Numbered from the stretch's first letter, positions 1 through 9,585 are shown. The stretch: DNA of 64,000 nucleotides from Shewanella maritima (GCF_004295345.1 NZ_CP036200.1:4279501-4343500), one strand, 5' to 3'. Numbers and translations: made by a program. The notes: generated by a model from the sequence alone, not told the origin.

Positions 1-196
1 AGGTTGTGACATGATTTTGGTATGTAATGACCCTCAGGGTGTTGAGACATTGCTAAATGAGTTTCAATGGCCAAGCCACGCACCTAAGCGAGACGCAAAG
101 CAATTGCTTGCTAATAGCAAACAAGTTGCAAAAGCATTAGAGCAAGAGCAGCGCTGGTTGGATGCCCAGGCACTTGCCAAGCAATTTGCTCAGTAG
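1..196 (+). CDS. nagZ: Beta-hexosaminidase NagZ, C-terminal fragment
   Basis: This is the 3' end of a gene that begins before the window; the frame is open from base 2. The segment reading GCDMILVCNDPQGV matches the end of the glycoside hydrolase family 3 barrel of NagZ, the cytoplasmic enzyme that removes N-acetylglucosamine from anhydromuropeptides during peptidoglycan recycling. The last 50 residues are a charged helical tail. Only about 64 residues are visible, so catalytic residues cannot be checked. Its place beside csiV-mfd fits the gene order I recall from Shewanella. The internal ATG at 11 is not a real start. Confidence 0.75.
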   Translation, partial: GCDMILVCNDPQGVETLLNEFQWPSHAPKRDAKQLLANSKQVAKALEQEQRWLDAQALAKQFAQ

Positions 197-279
197 CTGA
201 GAAGGCGATAAGTGGGGGCAGTTGTGAGTAGTAATAAAAATTGCCGTAAGCTTATCTACTAGGCTTGAAACAACACTTG

Positions 280-295
280 TGTGATCGCGATCAGA
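280..295 (+). promoter_or_regulatory. CRP-like binding site
   Basis: TGTGA-N6-TCAGA matches the CRP consensus TGTGA-N6-TCACA with one mismatch, and its core TGATCGCGATCA is a perfect palindrome. A TTAATTAAT element at 314-322 could be the -10 box of a class II promoter starting near 328. No ORF with a ribosome site follows before the terminator at 443. Binding is inferred from sequence only. Confidence 0.4.
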
Positions 296-327
296 TATCT
301 TGTTATGCAAAGGTTAATTAATGTGCA

Positions 328-470
328 ACTGTACGCTTAAATGTAGCAATTGGTAACAAGTGGTGATACAAAGTGTCACAGGCAAAGTTCGAAATGCGAC
401 TCGAATAATGTCTATGTCATATTTTAACTGATTAGCAGTTTCAGCGACTCATTTTGAGTCGCTTTTTTTT
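328..470 (+). ncRNA. Candidate CRP-linked small RNA
   Basis: The 408-bp gap between nagZ and csiV holds no convincing ORF. It has a CRP-like site, a possible -10 box and, about 115 bp downstream, a strong intrinsic terminator. That arrangement would give a transcript of about 140 nt. I do not recognise the sequence as a known RNA family. The terminator might instead simply end the nagZ transcript, so this is a low-confidence proposal. Confidence 0.22.
443..470 (+). terminator. Rho-independent terminator
   Basis: Stem AGCGACTC / GAGTCGCT with a 5-nt loop (ATTTT), followed directly by eight T. It ends either the nagZ transcript or a small RNA starting near 328. Confidence 0.8.
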
Positions 471-548
471 GTCCAAATTAAACCCATTATGGACAGTAGG
501 TAGAGTATCTGCCGTTTGTATAAAGTCCGAAACGAGTGCGTATAAACA

Positions 549-590
549 AAAACAGCGCTTCCCTGTGCAGGTCAGCGCTGTTAGTTATCT
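549..590 (-). terminator. Terminator of csiV
   Basis: On the minus strand a stem AACAGCGCT / AGCGCTGTT encloses a loop of about 12 nt and is followed by TTTGTTT. It lies just past the csiV stop codon and ends the mfd-csiV transcript. Confidence 0.65.
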
Positions 591-604
591 AAACTGCTAA
601 AACG

Positions 605-1738
605 TTATAGCTGGGGTGGTGTTTGTACCTCGTCATCTGCCGATGAGCTTAAATCAATTGGGCGCGCTGTGGTAGGTTGCTCCATTTTACGGATTTGCAT
701 AACGATACCCATTTGCGGATGGTCAAAGTAATGCACTTCCCCACTGCGAACGCGGCGGTTTTGTTTCATCGGGATGGTTTGCAAAAACGGTACAAGTTCG
801 ACGTTTGTTTGATCACCGGCTTGTTGCTCTTGGCTATAACCGTAACTAGTTAGGCTACCAAAATCGCTAAGGCTTTGTTCAATGCGCGTTGGTTTGCGTA
901 GTCCAAGGTCGTGTTCGATGTACAAATAGTGACTAAGATAAATATTAATGGTGCCATCAAGTTCCCAAACTGGCTTAGTTTGCTCCTCAAGCGAGAACAG
1001 TTGACCAAAGCTGCCAAATTGGTTGTTAGCAGTTAATGAGTCTGTTGTTTCAGTTTGCTCAATTGAGCCAAACGAGCCGAACTCACCAAACTGAGCAGGC
1101 TGTGATGTGTTATTTACCTCAGAGACTTCAGGCTCTTCAATCTGAGATTCAGGCTGCTTTACGACTTGCTCGCCATGGTAGCTGTATTCTTCTGAGAAAT
1201 CTTTACCGGCAAAAATACGAACAGGCTTTGAGCGGCGTTTTGACTGCATATCTTGCTGCCAAGTAAGATGCAGCAGTGGTTTGACTCCTGGCTCTTTTGA
1301 GACTGTGGTGATCACATCTGCAAATTGAGATTGTGATTGTGCTAGCAATAACGGTTCATCACCTAAATATGCCGTTTGCTCAGTCTCTGCTGCGATAGTG
1401 ACAGGTACTACACCTGGGTGAGATTTTTGGCTTTGACTGTTAAATTGTTGCTGACAGTCAGGGTTGTCGTTGAGCCAGTCGTTTGAGTCACACCCTGCAA
1501 GCCCTAGTGCTACACCAGTAATATCAGTGGTGATCACAGGTGAGATTAAATCAACTGCTCTGCTGTTAATTGGCTTAGCAGGTGCATCTTCGTCCCACTG
1601 CTCGGTATTTGGCTGTCCTTGCCTTTCAAATACAAACACTTCAACTTCAAACCAGGTTTTAGCTTGAACTGTTAATGGTGAGCAAAGCAGACTGAGGCCA
1701 GTCATTGCTGCTAGTGACATTGCCAGTTTAGGTTGCAC
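605..1738 (-). CDS. csiV: CsiV family cell-envelope protein
   Basis: A 377-residue secreted protein with a typical signal peptide (hydrophobic segment about residues 6-20, cleavage after VQA near 26). The mature start KTWFEVEVFVFER and the internal LDGTINIYLSHYLYIEHDL block are characteristic of the CsiV family. That family was described in Vibrio as a peptidoglycan-binding protein needed for cell-shape integrity under D-amino acid stress. The central region (about residues 200-245) is a low-complexity FGSFGS/SQ-rich insert. The start codon is GTG and overlaps the mfd stop as TAGTG, so translation is probably coupled to mfd. Function is inferred from the family. Confidence 0.75.
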   Translation of the reverse strand: MQPKLAMSLAAMTGLSLLCSPLTVQAKTWFEVEVFVFERQGQPNTEQWDEDAPAKPINSRAVDLISPVITTDITGVALGLAGCDSNDWLNDNPDCQQQFNSQSQKSHPGVVPVTIAAETEQTAYLGDEPLLLAQSQSQFADVITTVSKEPGVKPLLHLTWQQDMQSKRRSKPVRIFAGKDFSEEYSYHGEQVVKQPESQIEEPEVSEVNNTSQPAQFGEFGSFGSIEQTETTDSLTANNQFGSFGQLFSLEEQTKPVWELDGTINIYLSHYLYIEHDLGLRKPTRIEQSLSDFGSLTSYGYSQEQQAGDQTNVELVPFLQTIPMKQNRRVRSGEVHYFDHPQMGIVMQIRKMEQPTTARPIDLSSSADDEVQTPPQL

Positions 1739-4700
1739 TATTTGTTGTCTCCATTCGGGTGTTTAGCAAACTCCTCAAGTAGGGTTTGCACCAGGTCGAG
1801 ACGCTCTTTACTCGTCTCTGCGGGAATGTTGAACTTTAACTTATTTGGTCCGTCCATTCGATACATTTGTGGTTGGTTTTGCAATAAACCTATGATGAAC
1901 ATAGGGTCGACTTTGTTGTCGTCGCTAAACTCAACACTGCCGCCTTTGGCATGAAGCTCGATTTTACTGATACCAAGCTTGGTAGCCTGATGTTTGTATA
2001 GGGTGAGATCCATTAAGTTACGAGTGGCATCAGGTAGCATGCCAAACCTGTCAATGAACTCAACTTTTAGCTCATCGATCATGTTCTCGTTTTCGCAGTT
2101 AGCAATGCGCTTGTATAGCGATAGACGCATGTTTACGTCACCAACATAATCTTCTGGCAACAATGCCGGAATACGTAGGTCGATTTCTGCCTGGCTGCTC
2201 ATCATGTGCGCCAGTGACGGCTCTTTACCTTGTTTGAGCGCGCTAACGGCAGATTCAAGCATATCCATGTACAAGCTAAAGCCAATTTTTGAAATATGAC
2301 CGCTTTGCTCATCACCCAGCAACTCACCCGCGCCGCGAATTTCTAAGTCCTGGGTTGCCAGCATAAAGCCAGCGCCTAAATCTTCTAATGCGCCAATGGC
2401 TTCAAGACGTTTGCGGGCATCTGATGTCATGCGTTTTGGATGCGGTGTCATCAAGTAGGCGTAAGCCTGGTGATGTGAGCGACCAACGCGGCCACGTAAT
2501 TGATGCAACTGGGCTAAACCGAACTTATCTGCTCGATCCATAATGATGGTGTTGGCACTGGGCACGTCGATACCAGTTTCGATAATAGTAGTACACACCA
2601 ACACGTTAAATCGTTGGTGGTAAAAGTCAGACATGACTTTTTCTAGGTCACGCTCACGCATTTGCCCATGCGCGGTAACAACTCGTGCTTCTGGTAACAG
2701 TTCACGAATATCATTGGCCGCGCGTTCAATACTCTCAACATTGTTGTGTAAGAAGTACACCTGACCACCACGCAAAATCTCCCTGGAGATGGCTTCACGC
2801 ACTGTGGCTTTGTCAAATTCGCGAACAAAGGTTTTTACTGCCAGACGTTTAGCAGGTGGGGTGGCGATAATCGACAAGTCACGCATACCTGACATTGCCA
2901 TATTCAGCGTACGTGGAATTGGCGTTGCGGTAAGGGTAAGAATATCGACATTGGCGCGTAGTGCCTTGATTTTCTCTTTTTGACGAACCCCAAAACGGTG
3001 CTCTTCATCGATGATCAACAGCCCAAGCTGCTCAAAGTTAGCTTGCGATTGCAGCAGTTTGTGGGTGCCAATAACAATATCGACCTTGCCTTCGCTAAGT
3101 TGCTCAACCACCTGATTTTGCTCTTTGGTGGTTCTAAAACGCGACATGACTTCAATCACCACCGGCCAATCGGCGAAGCGGTCTTTAAAGTTTTCATAGT
3201 GCTGCTGGGCTAGCAGGGTAGTTGGCACTAACACCGCCACTTGTTTGCCGGCGTTTACCGCAATAAAGGCAGCGCGCATGGCAACTTCTGTTTTACCAAA
3301 ACCTACGTCACCACAAACCAGTCTGTCCATCGCGGTTGGCGCTTGCATATCATCAAGCACATTTTGAATGGCCACTTCCTGATCGACGGTTTCCTCAAAT
3401 GGGAAGCCCTGGCTGAATAGCGCGTATTCTTCATCATCGACTTTAAGCGCATCGCCTGGACGCGCTTGACGTCTGGCATAGACATCCAGCAATTCAGCCG
3501 CCACGTCGCGAATTTTCTCAATGGCTTTTTTCTTAGCTTTCGCCCAAGTTTCGTTGCCTAGCTTGTTAAGCTGAGTTTCTTCCTCATTGCCGACACTGTA
3601 GCGGCTTATGAGGTGTAGCGACGATACTGGTACGTATAGCTTGTCGCCGCCTGCGTATTCAAGCTGCAAATACTCAGCGACCAGACCGCCTGTGTCTAAG
3701 GTTTGTAAGCCCTGATACAAGGCGACACCATGCTCTAAATGCACAATAGGTTGGCCCACTTTTAGCTCGGCTAAGTTTTTAACCAGAGCGTCAGCGCTAA
3801 CTTGTTTTTGCTTTTCACGGCGGCGCTGCTGTGAAATACGTTGGCCGAAAAGCTCGGTTTCACAGATCAGGCTAACATCGCCTTTTGCTGTACCTTGCAG
3901 CACGCAGCCTCTGGCTAGCGGCGCAACAATTAAGCCGACTGCCTCCTTTGATGCCAGATAGTCATCAAGGTGGTTAAATAGCACCGGCTTGATATCAATT
4001 TTGGCAAATAGCTCGAATAAGGCTTCACGGCGGCCTTCAGATTCAGCACAAAACAGTAAATTTTGCTGTTGCTCGCTATATTCGGCTAGCGCAATAAGTG
4101 GCTGCTTAAGCTTGTGATTAGCGTTAATGTCCGGCAATGCTTGAGTTTGCGCAATTTGGGTATGCTTAGGCAGCTGCGCATTTTGTTGTTCGCTATGCTG
4201 TGTATCACTACTCTGTGTATCACTACTCTGCGTATCGCGCTCGTCAGTTTGTGTTGTGCTCAAAGCGAGCAGCTGACTACGCTGATATTGTTTAAATGCG
4301 GCAAATAACTCATCGGTTGGCAAATACAGCTCGTGTGGCGCAAGCAATGGGCGTAATGGGTCAACGCGGCGATCTTCAAAACGCTCGTTAATTTCCGCAA
4401 GGTAATGTTGGCAAGAAGCCTCAATGTCACCCACAGTGATCAGCGCGGTTTGCTCTGGCAAGTAATCAAATAGGCTAGCGGTGTCATCAAAAAACAGCGG
4501 CAAGTAGTTCTCAATACCTGCAGGCATGAGATTACGGCTAACTTGTTGGTACACTGATTCAGGCTCTTTTGATATCACTTCAAAGCGGCGGCGATAGCGC
4601 TGCCTGAAACCTTCAATGGCATCTTTGTCGGTCGCAAACTCTTTTGCTGGCAGCATTCTAATTTGCTCAAGCGCCATGCCTGAGCGCTGAGTTTCAACAT

Positions 4701-5301
4701 CGAAGAAGCGAATCGATTCGATTTCATCATCAAATAATTCAATACGCAGTGGCTGTTTTGAGCCTGTAGGGAAGATATCGACTATCGAGCCTCTAATGGC
4801 AAACTCGCCATGCTCATAAACCTGCTCAACCAAATGATAGCCTGTATCAACTAAATGCTGACGCACGCTTTGCAGTGCATAGATATCGCCTTTTTTTAGG
4901 AGCATCACATTTGAGGTTAAAAACGCTAGTGGTGGTAAGCGCACCATGAGGGTATTAACTGGCACTATCACTACTAGCTGCTGCCCTTGGCTAATTTGCG
5001 CCAAGGTTTCTAGCCGCTGGGAAATCAAATCCTGATGCGGCGAGAAGCTATCATAGGGCAGGGTTTCTCTGTCCGGGAACAAGCACACTTGCACAGACTT
5101 ATTCGCTAGTAAGTAGCCAAGCTCGGCTTCGAGTGTGATGGCAGTTGGCGTGTCTTGTGTCACGAGTAAGGTAGTGCCAGTATTTTGCTCGATAAGTTTG
5201 GCTAAGGTGATAGCCTGGGCGCTGCCGCCTTGAGTGGCGAGGGTTTGTAATTGCTGACCTTTATTGACACTTGGTGGTGTCAGTACATTAAATTGCTTCA
5301 T
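1738..5301 (-). CDS. mfd: Transcription-repair coupling factor Mfd
   Basis: A 1187-residue DNA translocase that removes RNA polymerase stalled at lesions and recruits UvrA. Visible modules in order: UvrB-like N-terminal region (about 1-345), RNA polymerase interaction domain with KVGQPIVHLEHGVALY (about 520), SF2 helicase lobe with Walker A GDVGFGKTE (about 660) and DEEHRFG (about 765), second lobe ending in QLRGRVGRS, and the C-terminal TRCF domain. Residues about 350-385 are a low-complexity TQSSD/Q-rich insertion not expected in the E. coli protein. It is first in an mfd-csiV unit. A 23-bp tandem repeat lies just upstream of its start. Confidence 0.97.
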   Translation of the reverse strand: MKQFNVLTPPSVNKGQQLQTLATQGGSAQAITLAKLIEQNTGTTLLVTQDTPTAITLEAELGYLLANKSVQVCLFPDRETLPYDSFSPHQDLISQRLETLAQISQGQQLVVIVPVNTLMVRLPPLAFLTSNVMLLKKGDIYALQSVRQHLVDTGYHLVEQVYEHGEFAIRGSIVDIFPTGSKQPLRIELFDDEIESIRFFDVETQRSGMALEQIRMLPAKEFATDKDAIEGFRQRYRRRFEVISKEPESVYQQVSRNLMPAGIENYLPLFFDDTASLFDYLPEQTALITVGDIEASCQHYLAEINERFEDRRVDPLRPLLAPHELYLPTDELFAAFKQYQRSQLLALSTTQTDERDTQSSDTQSSDTQHSEQQNAQLPKHTQIAQTQALPDINANHKLKQPLIALAEYSEQQQNLLFCAESEGRREALFELFAKIDIKPVLFNHLDDYLASKEAVGLIVAPLARGCVLQGTAKGDVSLICETELFGQRISQQRRREKQKQVSADALVKNLAELKVGQPIVHLEHGVALYQGLQTLDTGGLVAEYLQLEYAGGDKLYVPVSSLHLISRYSVGNEEETQLNKLGNETWAKAKKKAIEKIRDVAAELLDVYARRQARPGDALKVDDEEYALFSQGFPFEETVDQEVAIQNVLDDMQAPTAMDRLVCGDVGFGKTEVAMRAAFIAVNAGKQVAVLVPTTLLAQQHYENFKDRFADWPVVIEVMSRFRTTKEQNQVVEQLSEGKVDIVIGTHKLLQSQANFEQLGLLIIDEEHRFGVRQKEKIKALRANVDILTLTATPIPRTLNMAMSGMRDLSIIATPPAKRLAVKTFVREFDKATVREAISREILRGGQVYFLHNNVESIERAANDIRELLPEARVVTAHGQMRERDLEKVMSDFYHQRFNVLVCTTIIETGIDVPSANTIIMDRADKFGLAQLHQLRGRVGRSHHQAYAYLMTPHPKRMTSDARKRLEAIGALEDLGAGFMLATQDLEIRGAGELLGDEQSGHISKIGFSLYMDMLESAVSALKQGKEPSLAHMMSSQAEIDLRIPALLPEDYVGDVNMRLSLYKRIANCENENMIDELKVEFIDRFGMLPDATRNLMDLTLYKHQATKLGISKIELHAKGGSVEFSDDNKVDPMFIIGLLQNQPQMYRMDGPNKLKFNIPAETSKERLDLVQTLLEEFAKHPNGDNK

Positions 5302-5365
5302 TGATGCTGCAGTAGTTATTTAGATTTGAATAAGCGTATCGACTGGCTATGACTTTAACTTTGGC

Positions 5366-5430
5366 TGATGACTCTAACCAACCTAAGTTGATGACTCTAA
5401 CCAACCTAAGTTGATGACTCTAACCTAAGT
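5366..5430. repeat. 23-bp tandem repeat, about 2.8 copies
   Basis: The unit TGATGACTCTAACCAACCTA plus AGT occurs at 5366-5388 and 5389-5411. A third copy at 5412-5430 lacks the CCAA. The array sits between mfd and the PilZ-like gene, reaches into the last codon or two of the latter, and lies in the mfd leader/promoter region. Confidence 0.85.
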
Positions 5431-5997
5431 TGATGATTGTTGCTGCTTTCGGCGTTTAAGCATTTTTTGTTGCACATTCAAGCTGGCTTTAACCAGTTGC
5501 TCGACGTCATCTTCAAGAATTTGGCTGAAATCGAGTTGGCAATGCCATTGTCCTTCAAGCTCTTTACAGGCTTTTACCTTACAAAAACACAGTAAGGCGA
5601 CAAGCTCTGAGCGAATAAATAATTGGGTTTGGTAGTGCTCACCAACGTTAAGGGGCTCGCTGCTTAAAATGCTGATGCCGCTGCCGCCAAACTGGATACC
5701 ATTTACAGGCTCACCTTGTTGTTGCTCGTTTTCAAGAATGTATTGCAACACGAGATCAATTTTGCGAGATTGCAGCTTGAGGTAATCGACTACCGCTTTG
5801 GCATCGTTGTCGATTTGCCTAAGTTGTAATAGGCAATTTGCCTCTAAGCCTTTCACTTCAGTTAATAATTGCAGACCAACAGATTGTAAGTCGCGCAGTT
5901 GCTCTTCGCTAGGAAGTGGTTGGCTGTTGTCCCATAAAGTGAGGTAAGCGCTGAATTGATGAGGCACGCTAAAGTAAGAATTGCTGTCAGGTAACAA
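5425..5997 (-). CDS. PilZ-domain-like protein
   Basis: A 190-residue cytoplasmic protein without signal peptide or membrane segment. Its layout (helical N-terminal half; C-terminal beta-rich half with GIQFGGSGISILSSEPLNVGEHYQTQLFI) resembles atypical PilZ-domain proteins found between mfd and lolC in Shewanella-type genomes. The canonical c-di-GMP-binding RxxxR motif is not evident, so ligand binding is doubtful. It ends in a basic, Gln-rich tail. It lies upstream of mfd on the same strand and diverges from lolC. The assignment rests on overall pattern and context. Confidence 0.55.
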   Translation of the reverse strand: MLPDSNSYFSVPHQFSAYLTLWDNSQPLPSEEQLRDLQSVGLQLLTEVKGLEANCLLQLRQIDNDAKAVVDYLKLQSRKIDLVLQYILENEQQQGEPVNGIQFGGSGISILSSEPLNVGEHYQTQLFIRSELVALLCFCKVKACKELEGQWHCQLDFSQILEDDVEQLVKASLNVQQKMLKRRKQQQSST

Positions 5998-6143
5998 GGT
6001 TTGCCTCTTTATTTATCACACTAATAGCCCTATTATCGTGCCCAACTTAATGATTTAGCAAGTCATAGACTTAGCGTGCTCGTATTAATTCTTGCTATCT
6101 TACCTTATTGCACGCCAAGAAAGTTTAGGATTAACAATAAAAT

Positions 6144-7415
6144 ATGAATTTGGGCTTTTCGTTTTATATTGGATTTCGTTATTGGCGAGCGCGAAAAGCC
6201 AATGCTTTCGCGTCCTTTATCACCTTTTTTGCCGTATCAGGCATTTTCCTTGGTGTTGCCGCTTTGATTATTGTCAGCTCAGTAATGAATGGGTTAGAGG
6301 CGCAGCTTAAAGACCGCATTCTGGGAGCGGTGCCGCAATTGACCCTAGTGAGCGAGCAAGGTTTTGCTGATTGGCAAGACACTACGCAGCGCGTACTCAA
6401 GCAACATCATGACATTAAAGGCATGGTGCCAAGTGCAACTACCCAAGCTATGGTGCAGTCAGTCAATAATATTCACGCTGTGCAAGTGTTAGGCATTTAC
6501 CCAGAGCATGAGCAGGGATTGTCACAGGTGATGAGTCACAGCTTTGACGGCGCGTTTGCCGCGTTAACACCTGGTAGCTACCAAATTGTGCTTGGCAGGC
6601 AGCTTGCTATGACCTTAGGTGTATCAGTAGGTGAGAGAATTCGCGTGTTGAGTGGCGATGGAGTGGTGTACTCGCCGCTTGGGCCAGTGCCTAGTCAGCG
6701 CAAGTTTACCGTTGCGGGTATTTTCGAGATGGGCTCTCAAGTTGATGCCAATCTTGCTTATGTACACTATCAAGATCTGCGCCGTTTAATGCGTAAAAAT
6801 CCTGATCAGGTTAACGAGCTTAGAGCATATCTTAGTGATCCGTTTGATGCGCCTGTACTAGCACAGCAAATCACGGCTCAGTTTCAAACGCACGCTAACC
6901 TTGAACAAAATGGTGGCAAGGAGCAAGGTGCTGATAGCATCACAGTGGTTGATTGGCGTCAGCAGTTTGGGCATTTGTTTTCCGCAGTAAAAATGGAAAA
7001 GAACATGATGTCACTGATGCTAAGTCTCATTATTGCAGTCGCAGCCTTTAATATTGTGTCAGCGTTAGTGATGATGGTGGTCGATAAAACCACTGATGTT
7101 GCAGTATTAAAAACGCAAGGGTTGACCACGCAATCTGTGATGGCAATTTTTATTGTCCAAGGTGGATTAAATGCGGTACTTGGGCTGCTAAGTGGCACCC
7201 TTGCAGGTATCGTTGTTACCTTAAACATCAATAGTATTTTAAATGCTATTGGCATCTCCGTTTTAGGTGCGGGGCAGACGTTACCTGCCTCAATATCAGT
7301 GACCCAAATAGGTGTGATTGTTGTTGGAACCTTATTCGTCACCCTAGCCGCCACCTTATACCCAGCTTACACTGCAGCTAAAGTTCAACCTGCAACAGCT
7401 TTGAGATACGAATAA
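6144..7415 (+). CDS. lolC: Lipoprotein-releasing ABC transporter permease LolC
   Basis: A 423-residue inner-membrane permease of the LolCDE complex, which hands mature outer-membrane lipoproteins to LolA. There is one transmembrane segment near residues 25-45, a large periplasmic domain, then three C-terminal membrane segments (about 285, 330 and 385). Signatures such as VEKNMM-like KMEKNMMSLMLSLIIAVAAF and the ALRYE terminus match LolC rather than LolE. The stop codon TAA directly abuts the lolD ATG. The true start is taken at 6144; an overlapping frame from 6092 is a shadow. Confidence 0.95.
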   Translation: MNLGFSFYIGFRYWRARKANAFASFITFFAVSGIFLGVAALIIVSSVMNGLEAQLKDRILGAVPQLTLVSEQGFADWQDTTQRVLKQHHDIKGMVPSATTQAMVQSVNNIHAVQVLGIYPEHEQGLSQVMSHSFDGAFAALTPGSYQIVLGRQLAMTLGVSVGERIRVLSGDGVVYSPLGPVPSQRKFTVAGIFEMGSQVDANLAYVHYQDLRRLMRKNPDQVNELRAYLSDPFDAPVLAQQITAQFQTHANLEQNGGKEQGADSITVVDWRQQFGHLFSAVKMEKNMMSLMLSLIIAVAAFNIVSALVMMVVDKTTDVAVLKTQGLTTQSVMAIFIVQGGLNAVLGLLSGTLAGIVVTLNINSILNAIGISVLGAGQTLPASISVTQIGVIVVGTLFVTLAATLYPAYTAAKVQPATALRYE

Positions 7416-8183
7416 ATGACTAATCAAACTCCAGCCTCCTCGCAAGCACCAAAGCTGTTACATGTCAGCGCGGTAAGTAAACAATACCAAGAAGGCGAGA
7501 TTGCCACTCAAGTGCTCAGTGACGTTGAGTTGAGTGTCGCGCCCGGTGAGCAGCTCGCTATTGTGGGTAGCTCAGGTTCGGGTAAGTCGACGCTATTGCA
7601 CCTAATGGGCACATTAGATACCCCAAGCGCGGGTAAAATATTGCTCGATGGTGAGGACATTCACAGTGTTTCGGCTAAGCGTCAGGCGCAGATCCGTAAC
7701 CAAGACCTTGGTTTTATTTATCAATTTCACCATTTGCTGCCAGAGTTTAGTGCCCTTGAAAATGTGGCAATGCCGGCATTTATTCAAGGTGCTAACAAGG
7801 CTGAAACACTTCAGCGCGCTACCGAGTTACTTGAGCGGGTTGGCTTATCGCACCGCCTTGAACACACGCCAGCACAACTTTCAGGTGGTGAGCGTCAACG
7901 AGTGGCGATTGCTAGAGCGCTAATTAACAGACCAAAGCTAGTCCTTGCCGATGAGCCTACTGGTAACCTTGATGCCAGTCGCGGCGATGAAGTGTATGCG
8001 TTGATCCGTGAGCTGTCACAGCAATTTGGCACAGCGTTCGTGGTCGTGACCCATGATTATAAACTCGCTGCCAAGATGGATCGCCAGCTGACGATGAAAG
8101 ATGGCAAGCTCCACTCTGAAGAGGTTGATAGCCAAGAGACTGGTACACAAGGTGTTTCACACCAGCAGGAAGCTGCCCAATGA
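7416..8183 (+). CDS. lolD: Lipoprotein-releasing ABC transporter ATPase LolD
   Basis: A 255-residue ABC ATPase that powers lipoprotein release with LolC and LolE. Walker A GSSGSGKST lies at residues 51-59, the signature LSGGERQRVAIARAL near 154, and Walker B LVLADEPTGNLD near 175. The MacB/LolD-type loop YQFHHLLPEFSALENV is present. It follows lolC with no gap and overlaps lolE by ATGA, so the three genes are translationally coupled. The C-terminal tail is a short Gln/Ser-rich extension. Confidence 0.96.
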   Translation: MTNQTPASSQAPKLLHVSAVSKQYQEGEIATQVLSDVELSVAPGEQLAIVGSSGSGKSTLLHLMGTLDTPSAGKILLDGEDIHSVSAKRQAQIRNQDLGFIYQFHHLLPEFSALENVAMPAFIQGANKAETLQRATELLERVGLSHRLEHTPAQLSGGERQRVAIARALINRPKLVLADEPTGNLDASRGDEVYALIRELSQQFGTAFVVVTHDYKLAAKMDRQLTMKDGKLHSEEVDSQETGTQGVSHQQEAAQ

Positions 8184-9421
8184 GTTTAAAACTGCCTCTT
8201 ACAATAGGTTGGCGTTTCTATCGCCAACGTCAGGCGAATGGCTTTATCAACTTTATTTCATTTGCATCGACTTCAGGTATTGCACTCGGCGTTGCCGTGT
8301 TGATTATTGTGTTGTCGGTAATGAATGGTTTTGAACGTGAGTTGCAGCAGAGACTACTAGGTGTTACCCCTCATGGCGAGTTGGTTGGGGTGAACTCACC
8401 ATTGCAAGATTGGCAGTCCATGGCGCAGTCAGCTGAGCAAATTCCTGAGATTAAGGGTGTTGCGCCGTTTGTGCGCTTGCAAGGTTTAGTGCAAAAGCCC
8501 GGCGGATTTCAAGGCATTCAAGTTACGGGTATCGATTTAGCTTATGAGCCAAAGGTGTCGACCATTGCAGATTATATGGATGAGTCAACTTGGCAAACGT
8601 TAGCTGAAGATGCTAACAACATTGTCCTCGGTCAGGCGCTGATGCAGCAGTTAGGGCTTAACATTGGTGATACTGTGGCTATGTACACGCCGCAGAAAAA
8701 CGCCACAAGACTCACTCAAGCGAAAAGTCATCGATTTGTGGTGACCGGGAGTTACAAATTAGGTGGTGAGGTCGAGCAAACTCAGGCCTATGTACCGATG
8801 GTGTATCTTGCAAGGTTGCTTGGTCATGAAGGGCTGGCATCTGGGATCCGCATTAAAGTTGATAATGTACTGCAGGCACAAAGCGTTATTCGTGAGCTTG
8901 GCTATGCTCAAAGCGAATATGTGTATATGAATGACTGGACGAGAACTCAAGGCCACTTATATTCAGATATTCAGCTAGTAAGAGTTGTGATGTATCTGGT
9001 ACTGGCGCTAGTGATTGCTGTAGCTTGCTTTAATATCGTCTCGACACTCGTGATGGCGGTGCGCGATAAAGCCTCAGAAGTTGCAATTTTGATGACCATG
9101 GGACTGCAACGTTTTAGCATCATGGCGATATTTATGTTGCAAGGCGCGCTTAACGGATTATCTGGCTGTGCTATCGGCGGCGTTGTTGGCGTGGTTATCG
9201 CGCAAAATTTAAGTGCGATAGCTAAAGCAATTGAGAGCGCTTTTGGTATTCAGCTGCTGGCTGGTGGCATTTACTTTATTGATTTTGTGCCAACTCAACT
9301 TGAGCTAAGAGATGTAGCCTTTGTGATATTCATGGGGCTTGTGATGAGTTTAATTGCCACGGTTTATCCGGCTTGGAAAGCATCAAGAATAGCGCCTGCA
9401 GCAGCGTTGGCAGGGCGATAA
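8180..9421 (+). CDS. lolE: Lipoprotein-releasing ABC transporter permease LolE
   Basis: A 413-residue permease with the same four-segment layout as LolC. Motifs GIALGVAVLIIVLSVMNGFE near the first membrane segment and YFIDFVPTQLEL near the C-terminus match LolE. It forms the heterodimeric LolCE channel in the inner membrane. It starts inside the lolD stop codon (ATGA) and is the last gene of the operon, followed by a strong terminator. Confidence 0.95.
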   Translation: MSLKLPLTIGWRFYRQRQANGFINFISFASTSGIALGVAVLIIVLSVMNGFERELQQRLLGVTPHGELVGVNSPLQDWQSMAQSAEQIPEIKGVAPFVRLQGLVQKPGGFQGIQVTGIDLAYEPKVSTIADYMDESTWQTLAEDANNIVLGQALMQQLGLNIGDTVAMYTPQKNATRLTQAKSHRFVVTGSYKLGGEVEQTQAYVPMVYLARLLGHEGLASGIRIKVDNVLQAQSVIRELGYAQSEYVYMNDWTRTQGHLYSDIQLVRVVMYLVLALVIAVACFNIVSTLVMAVRDKASEVAILMTMGLQRFSIMAIFMLQGALNGLSGCAIGGVVGVVIAQNLSAIAKAIESAFGIQLLAGGIYFIDFVPTQLELRDVAFVIFMGLVMSLIATVYPAWKASRIAPAAALAGR

Positions 9422-9490
9422 GGATATTTTAGGGAAACTGCCGAGTTAGTCTAGCGTGTAGAGTGGTCGCTAGCCATCAATTACATCCAC

Positions 9491-9536
9491 AAAAAAGGTC
9501 GCCAAATGTATTTAATGATACTGGGCGACCTTTTTT
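9491..9536. terminator. Bidirectional terminator after lolE
   Basis: Arms AAAAAAGGTCGCC and GGGCGACCTTTTTT form a long stem with a loop of about 19 nt. Poly-A on one side and poly-T on the other let it serve both lolE (plus) and the convergent DUF2062 gene (minus). Confidence 0.85.
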
Positions 9537-9585
9537 GTATTCACTATCAAGCTTTAAAGCCTGTTACTTACTTGACTATTACTTT

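Noticed and set aside
1036..1266. Plus-strand frames inside csiV and mfd
   Set aside because: They are opposite strongly conserved coding sequence and resemble no known protein.
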